Origin: Thecamonas trahens ATCC 50062
Taxonomy: Eukaryota > Apusozoa > Apusomonadida > Apusomonadidae
Length of the DNA stretch: 64,000 bases
Direction of reading: 5' to 3'
NCBI RefSeq assembly: GCF_000142905.1
Contig: NW_013657642.1
Span: forward strand, 186,854-250,853
The position numbers were made by a program, and so were the translations under genes. Below the pieces are notes generated by a model. It worked only from the letters and a program-made list of their open reading frames with translations, was not told the origin of the DNA and made no database searches. How positions within the stretch are numbered: the first letter of the stretch is position 1; each line of letters opens with the position of its first letter. Shown here one piece after another: positions 1-10,229 of this stretch.

Positions 1-918
1 GGTTCCCCCCCCCCCCCCCCAACGGTGTTGCAAAAGGCGAAGAACACAGACCCACGCCCACAGCCACCACCCACAGCCACAGCCACCACCACCACCCACA
101 GCCACAGCCACCACCACCCACAGCCACAGCCAGCCATGAACCCCCCTCTCTCTCTATCTATCTATCTCTCCACGTACAGAAGTGACGCATCATCACAATC
201 TGCTCTGGTGTCCGCGGCGCCATGTTGGGTCCCCGGTCCTCTTCACAGAGTGGCGTGCCTACCACTGCCAATGACGTCGTCTACGAGGTGTCAGGGGTTG
301 GGAGTGGCGGGAGTGGGCGGGAGTGGCGGGAGGGGGCGGGAGGGGGCGGGAGGGACGGCCAGTTCCGACCAGGGGCAAGGATCAATCACCTGGCGCACAC
401 GCCCATGAGCCCACAATCTCCATCTGCATATTGATCTTGATGGAATAGACCATGGCAGGAAATCTATTGGTATCAAGTGGGAAGAGGGGAGAGGGAGAGG
501 GAGAGGGAGGGATGGGGACGATGACTCCAGCTCCACTGGTCGGCCGCATCTCACGAGCTCAAAGAGGCGCTCGGGTAATGAACGGCTCAGCCCAGAAAGC
601 ATCTGATCCCACAGCATAGCCCATCATCCGTGCATCCAGCCTCACCACTCTCGTCCTCTTCCAAAAACATCGCTTTGACTTTGCGTCAATAAGCTTGCCG
701 TCCTTTGTCCCTCAATCCCTCCCCCTCTCCTACCCCCCGACCCACAAGAGGGCGATCACGATCGCGATCACGATCACGACCAAGACGATCAAAGCGGCGG
801 TTGGCGCCACCGGCACCGGCTCGACCGACCAGCTCGGGGTAAAGGCCAAGGCCAACAGCACTTCACTGCCACGACGAAGAGAAGGAGAGGCTACCACAGC
901 TCTTCTCTTCACGAGGCA
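1..918. other. Upstream non-coding region with simple repeats
   Basis: No convincing gene. The stretch holds a C-run at the start, a CCACAGCCACAGCCACCACCA-like minisatellite at about 60-136, a GGGAGTGGC/GGGCGGGAG-rich block at about 300-355 and a GGGAGA block near 485-510. The open frames here are low-complexity His/Pro or Gly/Arg strings. It probably contains the promoter of the CFAP65 gene that follows. Confidence 0.6.
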
Positions 919-3900
919 ATGTCGTCCCCACCTCTGCCCATACCCACGCGGCAGCAACGGTTGGAGACGTACGGCCTGGACACGGTGTCGTCGCTGGTGT
1001 GGTCCGAATGGTACGGTCCCCCCCCCCCCCCACGTCCCCCCCCCCCTCCACACACATCCCTCCCCCCACACACACTCACTGGTCATGCAACACTGCGCAG
1101 GGAGGTCGGAGGCGAGTATACCAAGCTCTTGACTATCCGCAATGTGACGACGGACGTGGTGCATCTTCGGTACACGCTGCCGGCCACAAAGTACTTTTCG
1201 ATGGCCTTTCCCGAGTCGTTTCAGCTCTCGCCAGGCATTGCCGTCTCGCTCCCCATCGCCTTCCGACCGGTGGAGCTCGCAGAGTACGAGGATGTGGTCA
1301 TGCTCGAGGTCCGACCGACAGGGAGTCGGCGTGGCGGGCGGTTCGGCATTCCCGTAACTGCCGTACTGCCGCATCTGGCTCTGACCGCTCCGAGAGTGGT
1401 TGACCTTGGCTTCTGCAGCGTCAAGGAGGCCGTGAGCGCCAAGTTGACGCTGAAGAACGACTCGGAGGTTCCAGCCACGTTTGAGGCCTACGTTCCGCCA
1501 CCGTTTTCGGTCACTCCGCGGATCGGAGCCCTTGCCCCGCACTCCGGCGTGGTGCTCGAAGTGGTGTTCTCGCCCGGCGAGGCTGCGCCGTTTGAGGCGA
1601 CCCTCTCGATCGATGCGGTTCCCGACGGAGCCAGCGGCGACGAGAGGCTCACTTCGGTCTACACTACCCTGCATGCGACAGGCAAATACGCATTTCTGGC
1701 CGTTTCAGAACCGCATGTCGAGTTTGGCGACGTGTACCTGTCGCGGACGGCAACGCGGGTGCTGACGCTCTCAAACGTGTCCGAAGTGCAGACGCAGTTC
1801 CGTGTCACGCACGCCACAGCCGGGAGTGACCTGCCGTTCTCCATCAGCCCGTCGCGTGGTAGCGTCGCCGCACACTCGTCGATCAACGTGCAGGTGGCAT
1901 ACAAGCCGCAAGCGGCGGGTCTCGACTCGACGTCCAAATTCTTCTTTGAGACGCCCGGCGGCAATGCGCCTGCGGTGATGGTGTCGGGGCGCGGCGCGGC
2001 GCCGTCGATCCGGCTCGACAAGAGTGGTCTGGCGTTTGGGGCGCTGACAGTCGGCGGGCGGGCGGTTCGGGTGGTGACGGTGGCTAACACCTCGCCGGTG
2101 GTGGCCAACGTGGCCATCGAGAGTGCGACAAGCGGAGTGTTTCAGTTCTCGACGACGTCGCTAGCGCTCGAGCCGTACTCGGAAGCCAAAGTGCAGGTCG
2201 AGTTCTGTCCTCACGAGCCGATGAACTATGCGCGGCGTGTGGCGTTTGTTGTTGCGTCTGGCGTGCCTGCTTACGTCGATGTGGTGGGGACCGGATACGC
2301 GGACGGGCGCAGGCCGCCCGACATGGGGCTAGTGCATGTGGCGAGGGCGCGGAAGCGCGCGCTGCTCGGACTCGGGCAGCTTCCGCCTGAGGCGCTGGAA
2401 GATGCCATGCGGGGGCTCACCGAGAGCGACCCAGTGGCCGGCAACGTGCTGCTCTCGCTTGATAACCTCTCGCTGAGTGCGGTGGCCGAGTCGGTCGGCG
2501 ACGAAGCGGCGAGCGCCGCAGTCCAAGACCCATGGGTTCCGTACACGCACGCGCTCGGCCTCGCCTCCCCGCACACCCTCCCGCCCGGCGTCTTTGCGCC
2601 GCTGGTCACCGTCGCGCCGTCGTCGCTCGACTTTGGCGCGGTGCCGGCGGTGATGCGGGGAGGTCGCGGCAGGGATCGCCTAAGCGCAATGCCGAGCGCG
2701 TCCATGCGCGGGTTCTCGGTGCGGAATCCGACGCGGGGCAAGATGACGGTCCACGCGCGCGTCACCGGCGGCTCTGCAGGCGCAGACGCCTTCTCGCTGT
2801 CTGTGTGCGAGGCTGACGTGGGGCCGGGTGGAAGCGTGACGTTTAGCGTCACCTTTGCGCCGCGGCACCGTGACCGATTCTACGGAACAAGCGTGGAGCT
2901 TTTTGTGCACTACAAGTCGATGCGCAACTTTCGGCTTGTCAGCGACGCGACGGTTGTCCCGCCGTCGTACCTTGTGGTCCCGCTGCTTGGGCACTCGTAC
3001 GAGGGCGGGGCAGAGAAGTTTATGCCACAGGTTGCGGTGGTGCCTGCCGAAGAAGGCGTACACTTTAAGCCGTGCGTGGTGGGCGAGGCGGCATACACCA
3101 CGGTCTCGGTAGTCAACACCGGCAGCATGCCGCTCAAGTTTGACGTCGGGCCGGTGGCGGGAGGCGAGGTCATCGACGTCTTTCCGCGAACGGGAATTGT
3201 GGACGGCGGCGAGTCGCGGATTCTGAGCGTCGGCTACCTTCCCGATGAGGCCGGGCTGGTGGAAGCGACCATGGCGATTATGATCAACAACTCAAGCGCT
3301 AACGCGCTCGAAGTAGCGCTCGCCGGGGTATGTGACGCGCCGCGGGTCGTGCTCGAGAGTTCCCGGAACGGCGAGGCTTCGCTGTACTTTAAGCCAACAC
3401 ATATTGGCTCGTCGACAGTCCGGTACTTTGAGGTGACCAATCCGGGCACGCTTCCACTCGCATTTCAGTGGGTGGTGCCGTCGCGATACGCCGAGGTGCT
3501 CAAGGTGAGTCCTCCCAGCGGAGTGCTCTCCGGTGGGTCTGAGGCGCGTGTTGCGTTTACCTTTACGCCCAACTCGGAGGCCAAGTTTCACATGAAGGCG
3601 AGCTGCTTTGTGATGACGCTTGCTGCGGATGGGGCATATGCCGGGCGCGAGTTTGAGCTGCCGGCAGTGCCTGCGCCTGGGACGGATGACCAAAGTGGAT
3701 GGCGTGAGCACTCGCTCAAGCTGTATGGAGCCGGAACGAGTGCGGCGCTCGATTTCTTCCCGCGGTCGCTCGACTTTGGCAACTCGCCCGTCCACGAGCC
3801 TTCGTCTGGGGAGATCCGTGTGTTCAACCGTGGCGAGGCCGACGTGGGTCTGTACGTGTACGCGGCAGCAGTCTCCGAGTCGGGCACAAGCATGCCGGGA

Positions 3901-6627
3901 GGACAGACCAGGAGCCTAAGCGGAAGCTCGACCAATGAGACGCTCGAGGTCATCCAGCTCTCTGCCGAGTTTGTGGTGGTCCCGTCGCGGTCGTCTGCAA
4001 GCGTGGGAGTGACGTTTGCGCCGCGAGCGCGCGCGTACTACGCGTACGGTGTGTACTGTATGGTCCTGCCGCACGAGTCGAATGTGGACAAGCTGAGCGC
4101 GGGTGTGGGGCCGGACGCGGCGTTCGAAAAGTACCTTCGCGGTGGGCTCGGCGCGGCGGGGCAGCCGCTGCTGATGGCGGACGTGACTGGCGTCGGCGAG
4201 CTGCCGTCGCTCGCGGTTGCCGACTGCTTTGTGGGGCGGAGCCCGGGCAAGGCGGTGTGGTGGCGGCGGCTCTCGCTCGACCTGCTCAATATCGAGCTTG
4301 CCATGAACTTGTCGCGGGCGGAGGAGGTGTTTGCGGCGACACGCGAGAACATTGTCGAGGCGCCGATGTATGCCGGGCTCGTCTCGACGCTTCCAACGTT
4401 TGACCTCGACCTCGGATCCGGGGTTGCCGGCAGCGGGGCGAGCGTGGTGCGGCTCCGGTTTGTCAACCGCGGCTCAACAAGCGTCAAGTTTGAGTTTCTC
4501 TACCCGTCGGACCTCGAGTGGTGTGACATCCAGGGCCTCTCCGAGTACGATCTCGACGAGGAGCTGCTGCGCGCCAACAAGCTCTTCTCGTTCTATCCCA
4601 AGAGTGGGCATGTTGCGGCGGATGGGGCAATCAACGTGGAGCTGACGTACCACCACCTTGTGCCCGGCGAGCATGGCATCGATGTGGTGCTTGCGCTGGA
4701 GCGCGGAAAGCAGGTGACGCTTGCGCTACAGGGCGTGACGCACGCGCCGCCTCCGGGACCAACGCTCCACTTTGGGACGCGCGGCCACTTTTTTGAGCCC
4801 GTGCCGATCGGGGTGGAAGAGCCGTTTGTGCAGAGCTACGTGCTCCACAACGATGCTGGGACTGAAGTGGCGTGGGAGCTTGAGAACGTCGACGCCGCGC
4901 TTGCGGCCTTCAGGGCGGAAAACTACGATGTGGACGTGCTCGTGCCGCTGATGCGTAGCGGGCGGATCGAGCCTCGCGGCAGCGGCATGGTGCGGTTTGT
5001 GTTTGCTCCACTCGAGGCACGCGAGTATGCGTTCCCGCTCACAGTTGCGATGAGGAACGACGACGGGATTGTGGTCCGGCAGCAGATTGTGTTCTACGGC
5101 GTCGGGTACCACCCGTCACTGCACGACGTTCTGCCGTGGACGACCGCGCCGCCGTCGACCGCGCCTGCGGCGCCCTCGCTCGGTCTCGCGCCGACGCTGC
5201 CCGACGGACGAATCAACGTTGTCGGGTACCTCACCCTCGAGCGAGTGTGGTTTGGCGCGCTTCCACTTCACTCGATCAACCGGTGCCTGGTTGGCGTGGC
5301 CAATCCGAGCGCGGAGCGGCGGGTTGCGTTTGAGTGGCTCAGCCTCCCTGCCCAAGTCTACGGGTACGAGCTGGTGGCGGTAGAGCCGTCGAGTGGTGAG
5401 ATCGAGGCTGGCGGCATGGTGACGTGCTCGGTGGTGTTCCGCCCGATGCAGCAACCGGAGATCTACGAGCTCGATATCGAGTGCCGGCTCAAGGTGCTTG
5501 ACGGCGAGTGCAGCGAGGGCGCGCGGGCTGTCGAGGTGCATGTAGAGGCCGAAGAGGTGTTTGCAGTGGACAACTCAGATCCTGCGCGGTTTACCGGGCG
5601 CGCGGTGGCTGCAGGAAGGCGCGGGGCGCTTGACAGTGCGCCTCGCCGGTCGCGACGGTCACTGGTGTCGCGGCAGGGAGACGTGCGTGGGCACGGCCTG
5701 GGAAGGCCTGGGTCGGTGGCATCAGTGCGAACGCTGGCTGGGTCGTCACTGGCACGTGGGCGAGCTGCAATCGGGCTGCGGCGGGCGGTGAAGCTCGGCA
5801 AGGTCGACGGGAGCGATCCGCTGCTCGAGGCCGGCGGCTCTCGGCTCGATGGACGGATCGGGGTCGGAAGCGGGAGCGGACGTGTGGAGCATGTGAGGTC
5901 GCACTCGGTGTGGCTCCACATCTCGGCGGCGTCGTTCCCGGTCGAAGTGTACAAGGAGACGTACGCCGACTTTGAAACGTTTTTCGTGCCGCGGCAGACC
6001 AAGCGCGAGACATGGCGGACTGAGGCGGAGAAGCACGAGATGCCAGCAGCGACGGTCTCGCTCATCAAGCGCATCCAGCAGACGCCGTCGGAGGAGGAGA
6101 ACAAGACGGTGGTCAAGTCTGTGCTCTCGGATATTCTGCAGGACATCATCTTTGACCCGGACATTCAGGAGACGATCGAGGCCGTGGAGCGAGCGCCGAT
6201 CCCGCTCTTTGCACAGCTCACGCCGCAAGTCCCGCTCTCTGTGGTGCGGAGTGGGCGAGGACGCAGCGAGAGCACGAGTGTCAGCAGCATCGCAAGCGAG
6301 AGCGGCGAGAGCGAGCAGCCGGTCCTCTCGCGGTTTGCCTCGTTCCACCGCGAGGTTGCTAGCGAGGTTGTGTCGCGGGGCGACGGTGAACGGGCCGGAT
6401 TTGGCGGCGGCGAGGAGGCTGCCGACGTCAAGGACGATGAGGAGGTTGTCCGGGAGGCGGTTCTGAGCCGAGCATCGGTTGTCAGGGTTGTGGGAATGGA
6501 CGAGCTGCTGGAAGGCGTGTTTCAGGGCACAATCGCGAACCTCATGGCCGAGGTTGTGGATGGAGGATTTGATGTGTTGGAGGCGCCGAAGCGTGTTGTG
6601 GGAATGGATGAGGTGGAGGAGGTGTAA
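919..6627 (+). CDS. CFAP65: CFAP65-like (CCDC108) ciliary MSP/ASH-domain protein, one in-frame intron
   Basis: A 1,872-residue protein after splicing, close to the usual CFAP65 length. It is a chain of immunoglobulin-like ASH/MSP-type beta-sandwich repeats, recognisable by recurring 'V-x-F-x-P' and 'LDFG' strands. The N-terminus matches the CFAP65 signature once a 90-nt intron (1011-1100, GTACGG...GCGCAG) is removed: the codon TG|G then joins VWSEW directly to EVGGEYTK. The intron is a multiple of three and has no stop, so it can be mistaken for a proline-rich coding insert. The start is the first ATG, 14 codons before the conserved tryptophan segment. In other species CFAP65 is an axonemal central-pair protein needed for motile cilia and sperm flagella. 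The family call is firm; cellular role is inferred. The TAA stop is followed by A. Confidence 0.85.
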   Translation: MSSPPLPIPTRQQRLETYGLDTVSSLVWSEWYGPPPPPRPPPPPHTSLPPHTLTGHATLRREVGGEYTKLLTIRNVTTDVVHLRYTLPATKYFSMAFPESFQLSPGIAVSLPIAFRPVELAEYEDVVMLEVRPTGSRRGGRFGIPVTAVLPHLALTAPRVVDLGFCSVKEAVSAKLTLKNDSEVPATFEAYVPPPFSVTPRIGALAPHSGVVLEVVFSPGEAAPFEATLSIDAVPDGASGDERLTSVYTTLHATGKYAFLAVSEPHVEFGDVYLSRTATRVLTLSNVSEVQTQFRVTHATAGSDLPFSISPSRGSVAAHSSINVQVAYKPQAAGLDSTSKFFFETPGGNAPAVMVSGRGAAPSIRLDKSGLAFGALTVGGRAVRVVTVANTSPVVANVAIESATSGVFQFSTTSLALEPYSEAKVQVEFCPHEPMNYARRVAFVVASGVPAYVDVVGTGYADGRRPPDMGLVHVARARKRALLGLGQLPPEALEDAMRGLTESDPVAGNVLLSLDNLSLSAVAESVGDEAASAAVQDPWVPYTHALGLASPHTLPPGVFAPLVTVAPSSLDFGAVPAVMRGGRGRDRLSAMPSASMRGFSVRNPTRGKMTVHARVTGGSAGADAFSLSVCEADVGPGGSVTFSVTFAPRHRDRFYGTSVELFVHYKSMRNFRLVSDATVVPPSYLVVPLLGHSYEGGAEKFMPQVAVVPAEEGVHFKPCVVGEAAYTTVSVVNTGSMPLKFDVGPVAGGEVIDVFPRTGIVDGGESRILSVGYLPDEAGLVEATMAIMINNSSANALEVALAGVCDAPRVVLESSRNGEASLYFKPTHIGSSTVRYFEVTNPGTLPLAFQWVVPSRYAEVLKVSPPSGVLSGGSEARVAFTFTPNSEAKFHMKASCFVMTLAADGAYAGREFELPAVPAPGTDDQSGWREHSLKLYGAGTSAALDFFPRSLDFGNSPVHEPSSGEIRVFNRGEADVGLYVYAAAVSESGTSMPGGQTRSLSGSSTNETLEVIQLSAEFVVVPSRSSASVGVTFAPRARAYYAYGVYCMVLPHESNVDKLSAGVGPDAAFEKYLRGGLGAAGQPLLMADVTGVGELPSLAVADCFVGRSPGKAVWWRRLSLDLLNIELAMNLSRAEEVFAATRENIVEAPMYAGLVSTLPTFDLDLGSGVAGSGASVVRLRFVNRGSTSVKFEFLYPSDLEWCDIQGLSEYDLDEELLRANKLFSFYPKSGHVAADGAINVELTYHHLVPGEHGIDVVLALERGKQVTLALQGVTHAPPPGPTLHFGTRGHFFEPVPIGVEEPFVQSYVLHNDAGTEVAWELENVDAALAAFRAENYDVDVLVPLMRSGRIEPRGSGMVRFVFAPLEAREYAFPLTVAMRNDDGIVVRQQIVFYGVGYHPSLHDVLPWTTAPPSTAPAAPSLGLAPTLPDGRINVVGYLTLERVWFGALPLHSINRCLVGVANPSAERRVAFEWLSLPAQVYGYELVAVEPSSGEIEAGGMVTCSVVFRPMQQPEIYELDIECRLKVLDGECSEGARAVEVHVEAEEVFAVDNSDPARFTGRAVAAGRRGALDSAPRRSRRSLVSRQGDVRGHGLGRPGSVASVRTLAGSSLARGRAAIGLRRAVKLGKVDGSDPLLEAGGSRLDGRIGVGSGSGRVEHVRSHSVWLHISAASFPVEVYKETYADFETFFVPRQTKRETWRTEAEKHEMPAATVSLIKRIQQTPSEEENKTVVKSVLSDILQDIIFDPDIQETIEAVERAPIPLFAQLTPQVPLSVVRSGRGRSESTSVSSIASESGESEQPVLSRFASFHREVASEVVSRGDGERAGFGGGEEAADVKDDEEVVREAVLSRASVVRVVGMDELLEGVFQGTIANLMAEVVDGGFDVLEAPKRVVGMDEVEEV

Positions 6628-6688
6628 ACGTGCAGGCGAGCTAAGGGTGGGCTGCATGGGCGGGTGAGCGCTAGCGAGCTGCAAAGCT

Positions 6689-6850
6689 GCAATCACGCAC
6701 TAGCGAGCTCCGATCAAGCTCAAACAGTCTGCGATTAAGCGCCAGCAACCTACAATCACGCACTAGCGAGCTCCGATCAAGCTCAAAAAGCCTGCGATTA
6801 AGCGCTAGCAACCTACAATCAGGCACCAGCAAGCTGCAAGCTGCGATCGC
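6689..6850. repeat. 63-bp tandem repeat, about 2.5 copies
   Basis: The phrase AATCACGCACTAGCGAGCT starts at 6691 and recurs at 6754; a diverged copy begins at 6817, giving a 63-bp period. It lies between the convergent stops of CFAP65 and the DUF3592 gene and carries no open frame. Confidence 0.85.
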
Positions 6851-6866
6851 TACCATCAGCGGTACG

Positions 6867-7343
6867 CTACAACAGCATCCAGAAGAGACGCAGCGAGGCG
6901 ACGGCAGCGACGGCTGGCGGGAGCACAAAGGCTGCGCGAGAGGCAAACGAGTCGCGCGGGACGGTGAGCAGGACCGAGTCGGCGACGTTGGCAGGATCGC
7001 AGTAGACATTGACCTCGTAGCCGGAGAAGAACTTGGCCTGCGTCGCCTCCAGCCATGGGCCCGGCAACGGCTGGATCTGGACCTGATGCGAGGTGAAGCG
7101 TGCACCATCGACGACGTACTCGTACTCGACCCGGATCCACTCATCCATGCCGATCCACGAGCGAGCCGAGTTGACATGAACAGTCAGCGCATCAAGATAC
7201 TCCACGCCCGTCACCTCGCCCACCACAAACGGCCAGTGCTTGGCCTCCTCTCGTCGTCGCCATCTCTCATACACATGGGCCGAGCCACCCACCCCAGCCG
7301 CCGCCGCACCCGCCCACGCCAGGACTGCCCAACGCGCCATCAT
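6867..7343 (-). CDS. DUF3592-type small membrane protein
   Basis: A 158-residue protein. The first ATG on this strand is at 7343 (an ATG-ATG pair); the open frame upstream has no ATG. Residues 3-26 form a hydrophobic segment, followed by a beta-rich domain containing WPFVVGEVTG and VEYEYVVDG, which resembles DUF3592 (a 'W..V.G.V' strand, then a Y-x-Y-x-V strand), and a second hydrophobic segment at the C-terminus. The topology suggests two membrane helices flanking an extracytoplasmic or lumenal beta domain. No catalytic residues are evident, and function is unknown for this family. It is convergent with CFAP65 and divergent from the nitrile hydratase gene. Confidence 0.6.
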   Translation of the reverse strand: MMARWAVLAWAGAAAAGVGGSAHVYERWRRREEAKHWPFVVGEVTGVEYLDALTVHVNSARSWIGMDEWIRVEYEYVVDGARFTSHQVQIQPLPGPWLEATQAKFFSGYEVNVYCDPANVADSVLLTVPRDSFASRAAFVLPPAVAAVASLRLFWMLL

Positions 7344-7806
7344 CACACCAGTACGGAAGAAGGTCACCAACCGGCAGTGACGTTGTCTGGCGAGACAAGT
7401 ACTCGTCCGTCTCTACTCTCCCGTCCTCTGTCTCCTTCTGTTGAGGACCCTGTCCGTCCGGGTCGTGGTTGAGCAGCCGGCAGTCGGCAGGAGGGGGGGG
7501 GGAGGGAGGGGGGGGAGGGGGGGGGGATGGTGATGATGGAAGCAGGAGCAGGAGAGGGGGTGTTGGTTGTGCGAGAGGGTGGAATCAGATACTTGTTGGC
7601 AGAGCATAGCTGTGGACGAATGTGGGGTCGATCGAGCAGATCGCCCCTTTTGAGTAGCTCCCTCTCTCATCCATGGCCCGGCTCGGCTACCTGATCTGCT
7701 GGGTTTGCGGCGGACATGGCAAGCGTGGCGGCCACACGGCGTGACAGGGGGAGGGGAGGGGAGGGGAGGGGAGGGGGGGCAGACTCGTCACGGCATTGGG
7801 GAGGAT
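7344..7806. other. Divergent intergenic region with G-rich tracts
   Basis: It lies between the DUF3592 gene (minus) and the nitrile hydratase gene (plus) and should hold both promoters. Long G-runs occur at 7486-7527 and a GGGGA repeat at 7747-7780. An open frame reaches back to 7705, but its residues before 7807 come from the G-tract and look non-coding. Confidence 0.5.
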
Positions 7807-9354
7807 ATGTTTGCGGTGCTGCGGTATACGACGATGGCGACGGTGGCGAGTCGTGCTGCGTGTGCTGCTTTGGCTGCTTCGGCTGCTTTGACTGCTGCGG
7901 CTGCTCCGGGACGTCGGGCAGCGTCGGGCTTTGGTCGTGGACCACATGACGTTGGCGGGGCGATTGTGTCGCCGGACGAGGCTACGGCGTTCAAGGCTGA
8001 GCTGGGCAAGGAGGGTGCGCCGGCGGCACTGTGGGAGGTCCGGACGCATGCGCTTCTCGGTCTGGTGGTGGGCAAGGGCCTGATGACTGTAGACGAGTTG
8101 CGGGCAGGCATCGAGGGCCTTGATCCGGTGGCTTACGGCGGTCTGTCGTACTATGAGAAGTGGGCCTTCTCCATGGCCCAGGCGCTGACGGCTCGCGGAA
8201 CTCTTTCGCCGACGGTGTTGGAGACTGCCATCAACGGCGATGTTGTGCGCGGCGATGAGATTGACTCGGCGCCGGTCCCGCTGAGCGTCGGCCAGCCGGT
8301 CCGGGTCCGGCGCGAAGAGCCGCGCCCTGCATGGTCGCGGCCGCACCTGCGGACGCCTGGATACCTTCACGGCGCCGTTGGCGTCGTCGATGAGTACTGG
8401 GGTGAGTTTCCGGATCCGGAGCTTCTCGCTCGGCGGATCGAAGGCCCGAAGCTGCCGCTGTATTCGGTCCGGTTCCTGCAGGCTGTTCTCTGGGAGCTGT
8501 ACGATGGCTCGCCTCATGACGCGACGTCGGTTGAGGTCTATCACCCGTGGCTTGAACCAATTTCATCCGAGGCACTGGCTACGGCAGAGGCGGCAGCGGT
8601 GGCGTCGATGAACAAGGTGCATGGCAGTGGCCGCAGCCATCACGACCACGCCCACGACCACGCCCACGCCCACGACCACGACCACGACCACGATCATGTC
8701 CACGAGGAGCGATGCGTGGTCGAGAGTAACGCGATTGCGGCCGAGAGCGAGCACGCGCTCGGCGAAGGTAACTCGCCGCTGCAACGGTTGTCGGGGGCAC
8801 TGGTGGAGGCGCTGGTGGACAGCGGGCTGGTCAGCCGCGACGAGGTGCGGGCCAAGATCGAGAGCGTGGAGAAGATGAGTGAGAGTGGAAGCGAAGTGGG
8901 CGCCCGACTGGTGGTGGAGGCATGGCTTGACGATCAGTTTAGAGAGCTGCTTGTGGCCGATGCGCCGGCGGCGGCTGAGGCCATCGGCATCGAAACTTCC
9001 AACTATGGCAAGGCGACCGGGGCGACGGTTCTGCGGGTGGTGGAAAACACCGAGATGGTCCACAATCTTGTGGTCTGCACCCTCTGCTCGTGCTACCCGA
9101 CCACGCTCCTCGGGCTCTCGCCCGCCTGGTACAAGTCGCGGACGTATCGGGCACGCGCAGTGCGCGAGCCGCGGGCACTACTCGCCGAGTTTGGAACACG
9201 CATCCCGGACGAGGTGGCAGTCAAGGTCCACGACTCGACGGCAGACCTGCGGTACATGGTCCTGCCGCTGCGGCCGGAGGGGACCGAGGGCTGGAGTCGC
9301 GAGGCGCTGCTGGGCGCGGTTACCCGCGATGCCATGATCGGCGTGACGCGGTAA
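7807..9354 (+). CDS. Nitrile hydratase, beta-alpha fusion with His-rich linker
   Basis: A 515-residue single-chain nitrile hydratase, which converts nitriles to amides. Residues about 35-265 match the beta subunit: HDVGG near the start, YYEKW, the VGQPVRVRREEP strand, RTPGYLHGAVG and LYSVRF. Residues about 276-300 are a linker with 12 His in 22 positions alternating with Asp and Ala. The rest is the alpha subunit, with the metal claw CTLCSC at about 419-424 followed by YPTTLLGL; Thr rather than Ser in the second position is the cobalt-type pattern. The start is the ATG at 7807, because upstream codons are a G-tract. The N-terminal 30 residues are Ala/Arg-rich, as in a mitochondrial or other organelle presequence. 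Fused beta-alpha nitrile hydratases with a His-rich linker are known from choanoflagellates and some other protists; bacteria encode separate subunits. Confidence 0.93.
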   Translation: MFAVLRYTTMATVASRAACAALAASAALTAAAAPGRRAASGFGRGPHDVGGAIVSPDEATAFKAELGKEGAPAALWEVRTHALLGLVVGKGLMTVDELRAGIEGLDPVAYGGLSYYEKWAFSMAQALTARGTLSPTVLETAINGDVVRGDEIDSAPVPLSVGQPVRVRREEPRPAWSRPHLRTPGYLHGAVGVVDEYWGEFPDPELLARRIEGPKLPLYSVRFLQAVLWELYDGSPHDATSVEVYHPWLEPISSEALATAEAAAVASMNKVHGSGRSHHDHAHDHAHAHDHDHDHDHVHEERCVVESNAIAAESEHALGEGNSPLQRLSGALVEALVDSGLVSRDEVRAKIESVEKMSESGSEVGARLVVEAWLDDQFRELLVADAPAAAEAIGIETSNYGKATGATVLRVVENTEMVHNLVVCTLCSCYPTTLLGLSPAWYKSRTYRARAVREPRALLAEFGTRIPDEVAVKVHDSTADLRYMVLPLRPEGTEGWSREALLGAVTRDAMIGVTR

Positions 9355-9387
9355 AGGACGGGAACAATGACAGGGCCTGCATAGCCA

Positions 9388-9960
9388 TCATGTTGGCAGC
9401 TCGCTCCCACCGTGGAGACGGATCGAGCCTGGCACATAGGACTTGTCAGCAACGTTCAACCGAGGTGAGGCGGGACCATGAGGCTGCGTCGGACCGAGAG
9501 CCTCGATGGCGGCGTTGATGGCAAGCATCCACGAGGCCAGCTCGTCAGCGGACGAGGCCTGGATGTAGTACGTGCGCTCGGACGGATGTGAGAGTGCAAA
9601 GCAGCGGTCACGACCCGAGTCCTCCGGCGAGATGGCGACAATGTAGCGGCCACGGAGCGGGATGACGCCCTTGGGCGAGGTCTCAGGCTCAGTCTTGAAG
9701 TAAGCCAGCAGCGAAGGATAGAGCTCAAACCAGCGGCGCTTCCACGACTTGTACCGCTCACCCTGCTTGACTAGATACCCGCCCTTGAGCGGCGCCAGCG
9801 CCGACGTCGAGTCCCATTGCGGCGGACGGGCCCAGGCCAAGGCCGAGGCCGTCGACTCGCTCCTGTCCAGGAGTGGCCTCTCGCCCACCAGAGACGGCGA
9901 GCCGTGTGGAGATGCGGGCGTTCCTGACGACGATGACGAGCCGTGGTCGTCGAGCGCCAT
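9388..9960 (-). CDS. PH-domain protein
   Basis: A 190-residue protein. A Ser/Pro-rich N-terminus (1-55) precedes one pleckstrin-homology domain at about 58-152: GYLVKQGERYKSWKRRWFEL is the canonical first strands with basic loop, followed by LLAYFKTE, GVIPLRG and a C-terminal helix ELASWMLAINAAIEAL with the invariant Trp. The basic residues in the first loop would suit phosphoinositide binding, but that is inferred. There are no other domains, so it is likely a membrane-recruited adaptor. It is convergent with the nitrile hydratase gene, 33 bp between stops. Confidence 0.85.
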   Translation of the reverse strand: MALDDHGSSSSSGTPASPHGSPSLVGERPLLDRSESTASALAWARPPQWDSTSALAPLKGGYLVKQGERYKSWKRRWFELYPSLLAYFKTEPETSPKGVIPLRGRYIVAISPEDSGRDRCFALSHPSERTYYIQASSADELASWMLAINAAIEALGPTQPHGPASPRLNVADKSYVPGSIRLHGGSELPT

Positions 9961-10229
9961 AGAGAAGAAGATTGAGTGGGCGAGGGTGACGTGGGGCTGC
10001 GGCTGCGACAGGCAACTGTGGGCCGTCTCGAGCCGTCTCGGCCGTCTCGGGGGACTGTCGGCGGCTGTCAGGCGTGTCGGGGGGCGTATGGTACGATCGG
10101 GTCGGGCGCATGGGGGAGTATGTCACCCCCACCTCCACCCTCACTACCATCATCAACATCACTTTACTGCTCACTACTACTTGCTGTCGCTGCTGCATAT
10201 GATGATCCTGCATGTGGTGATGCTGCATG

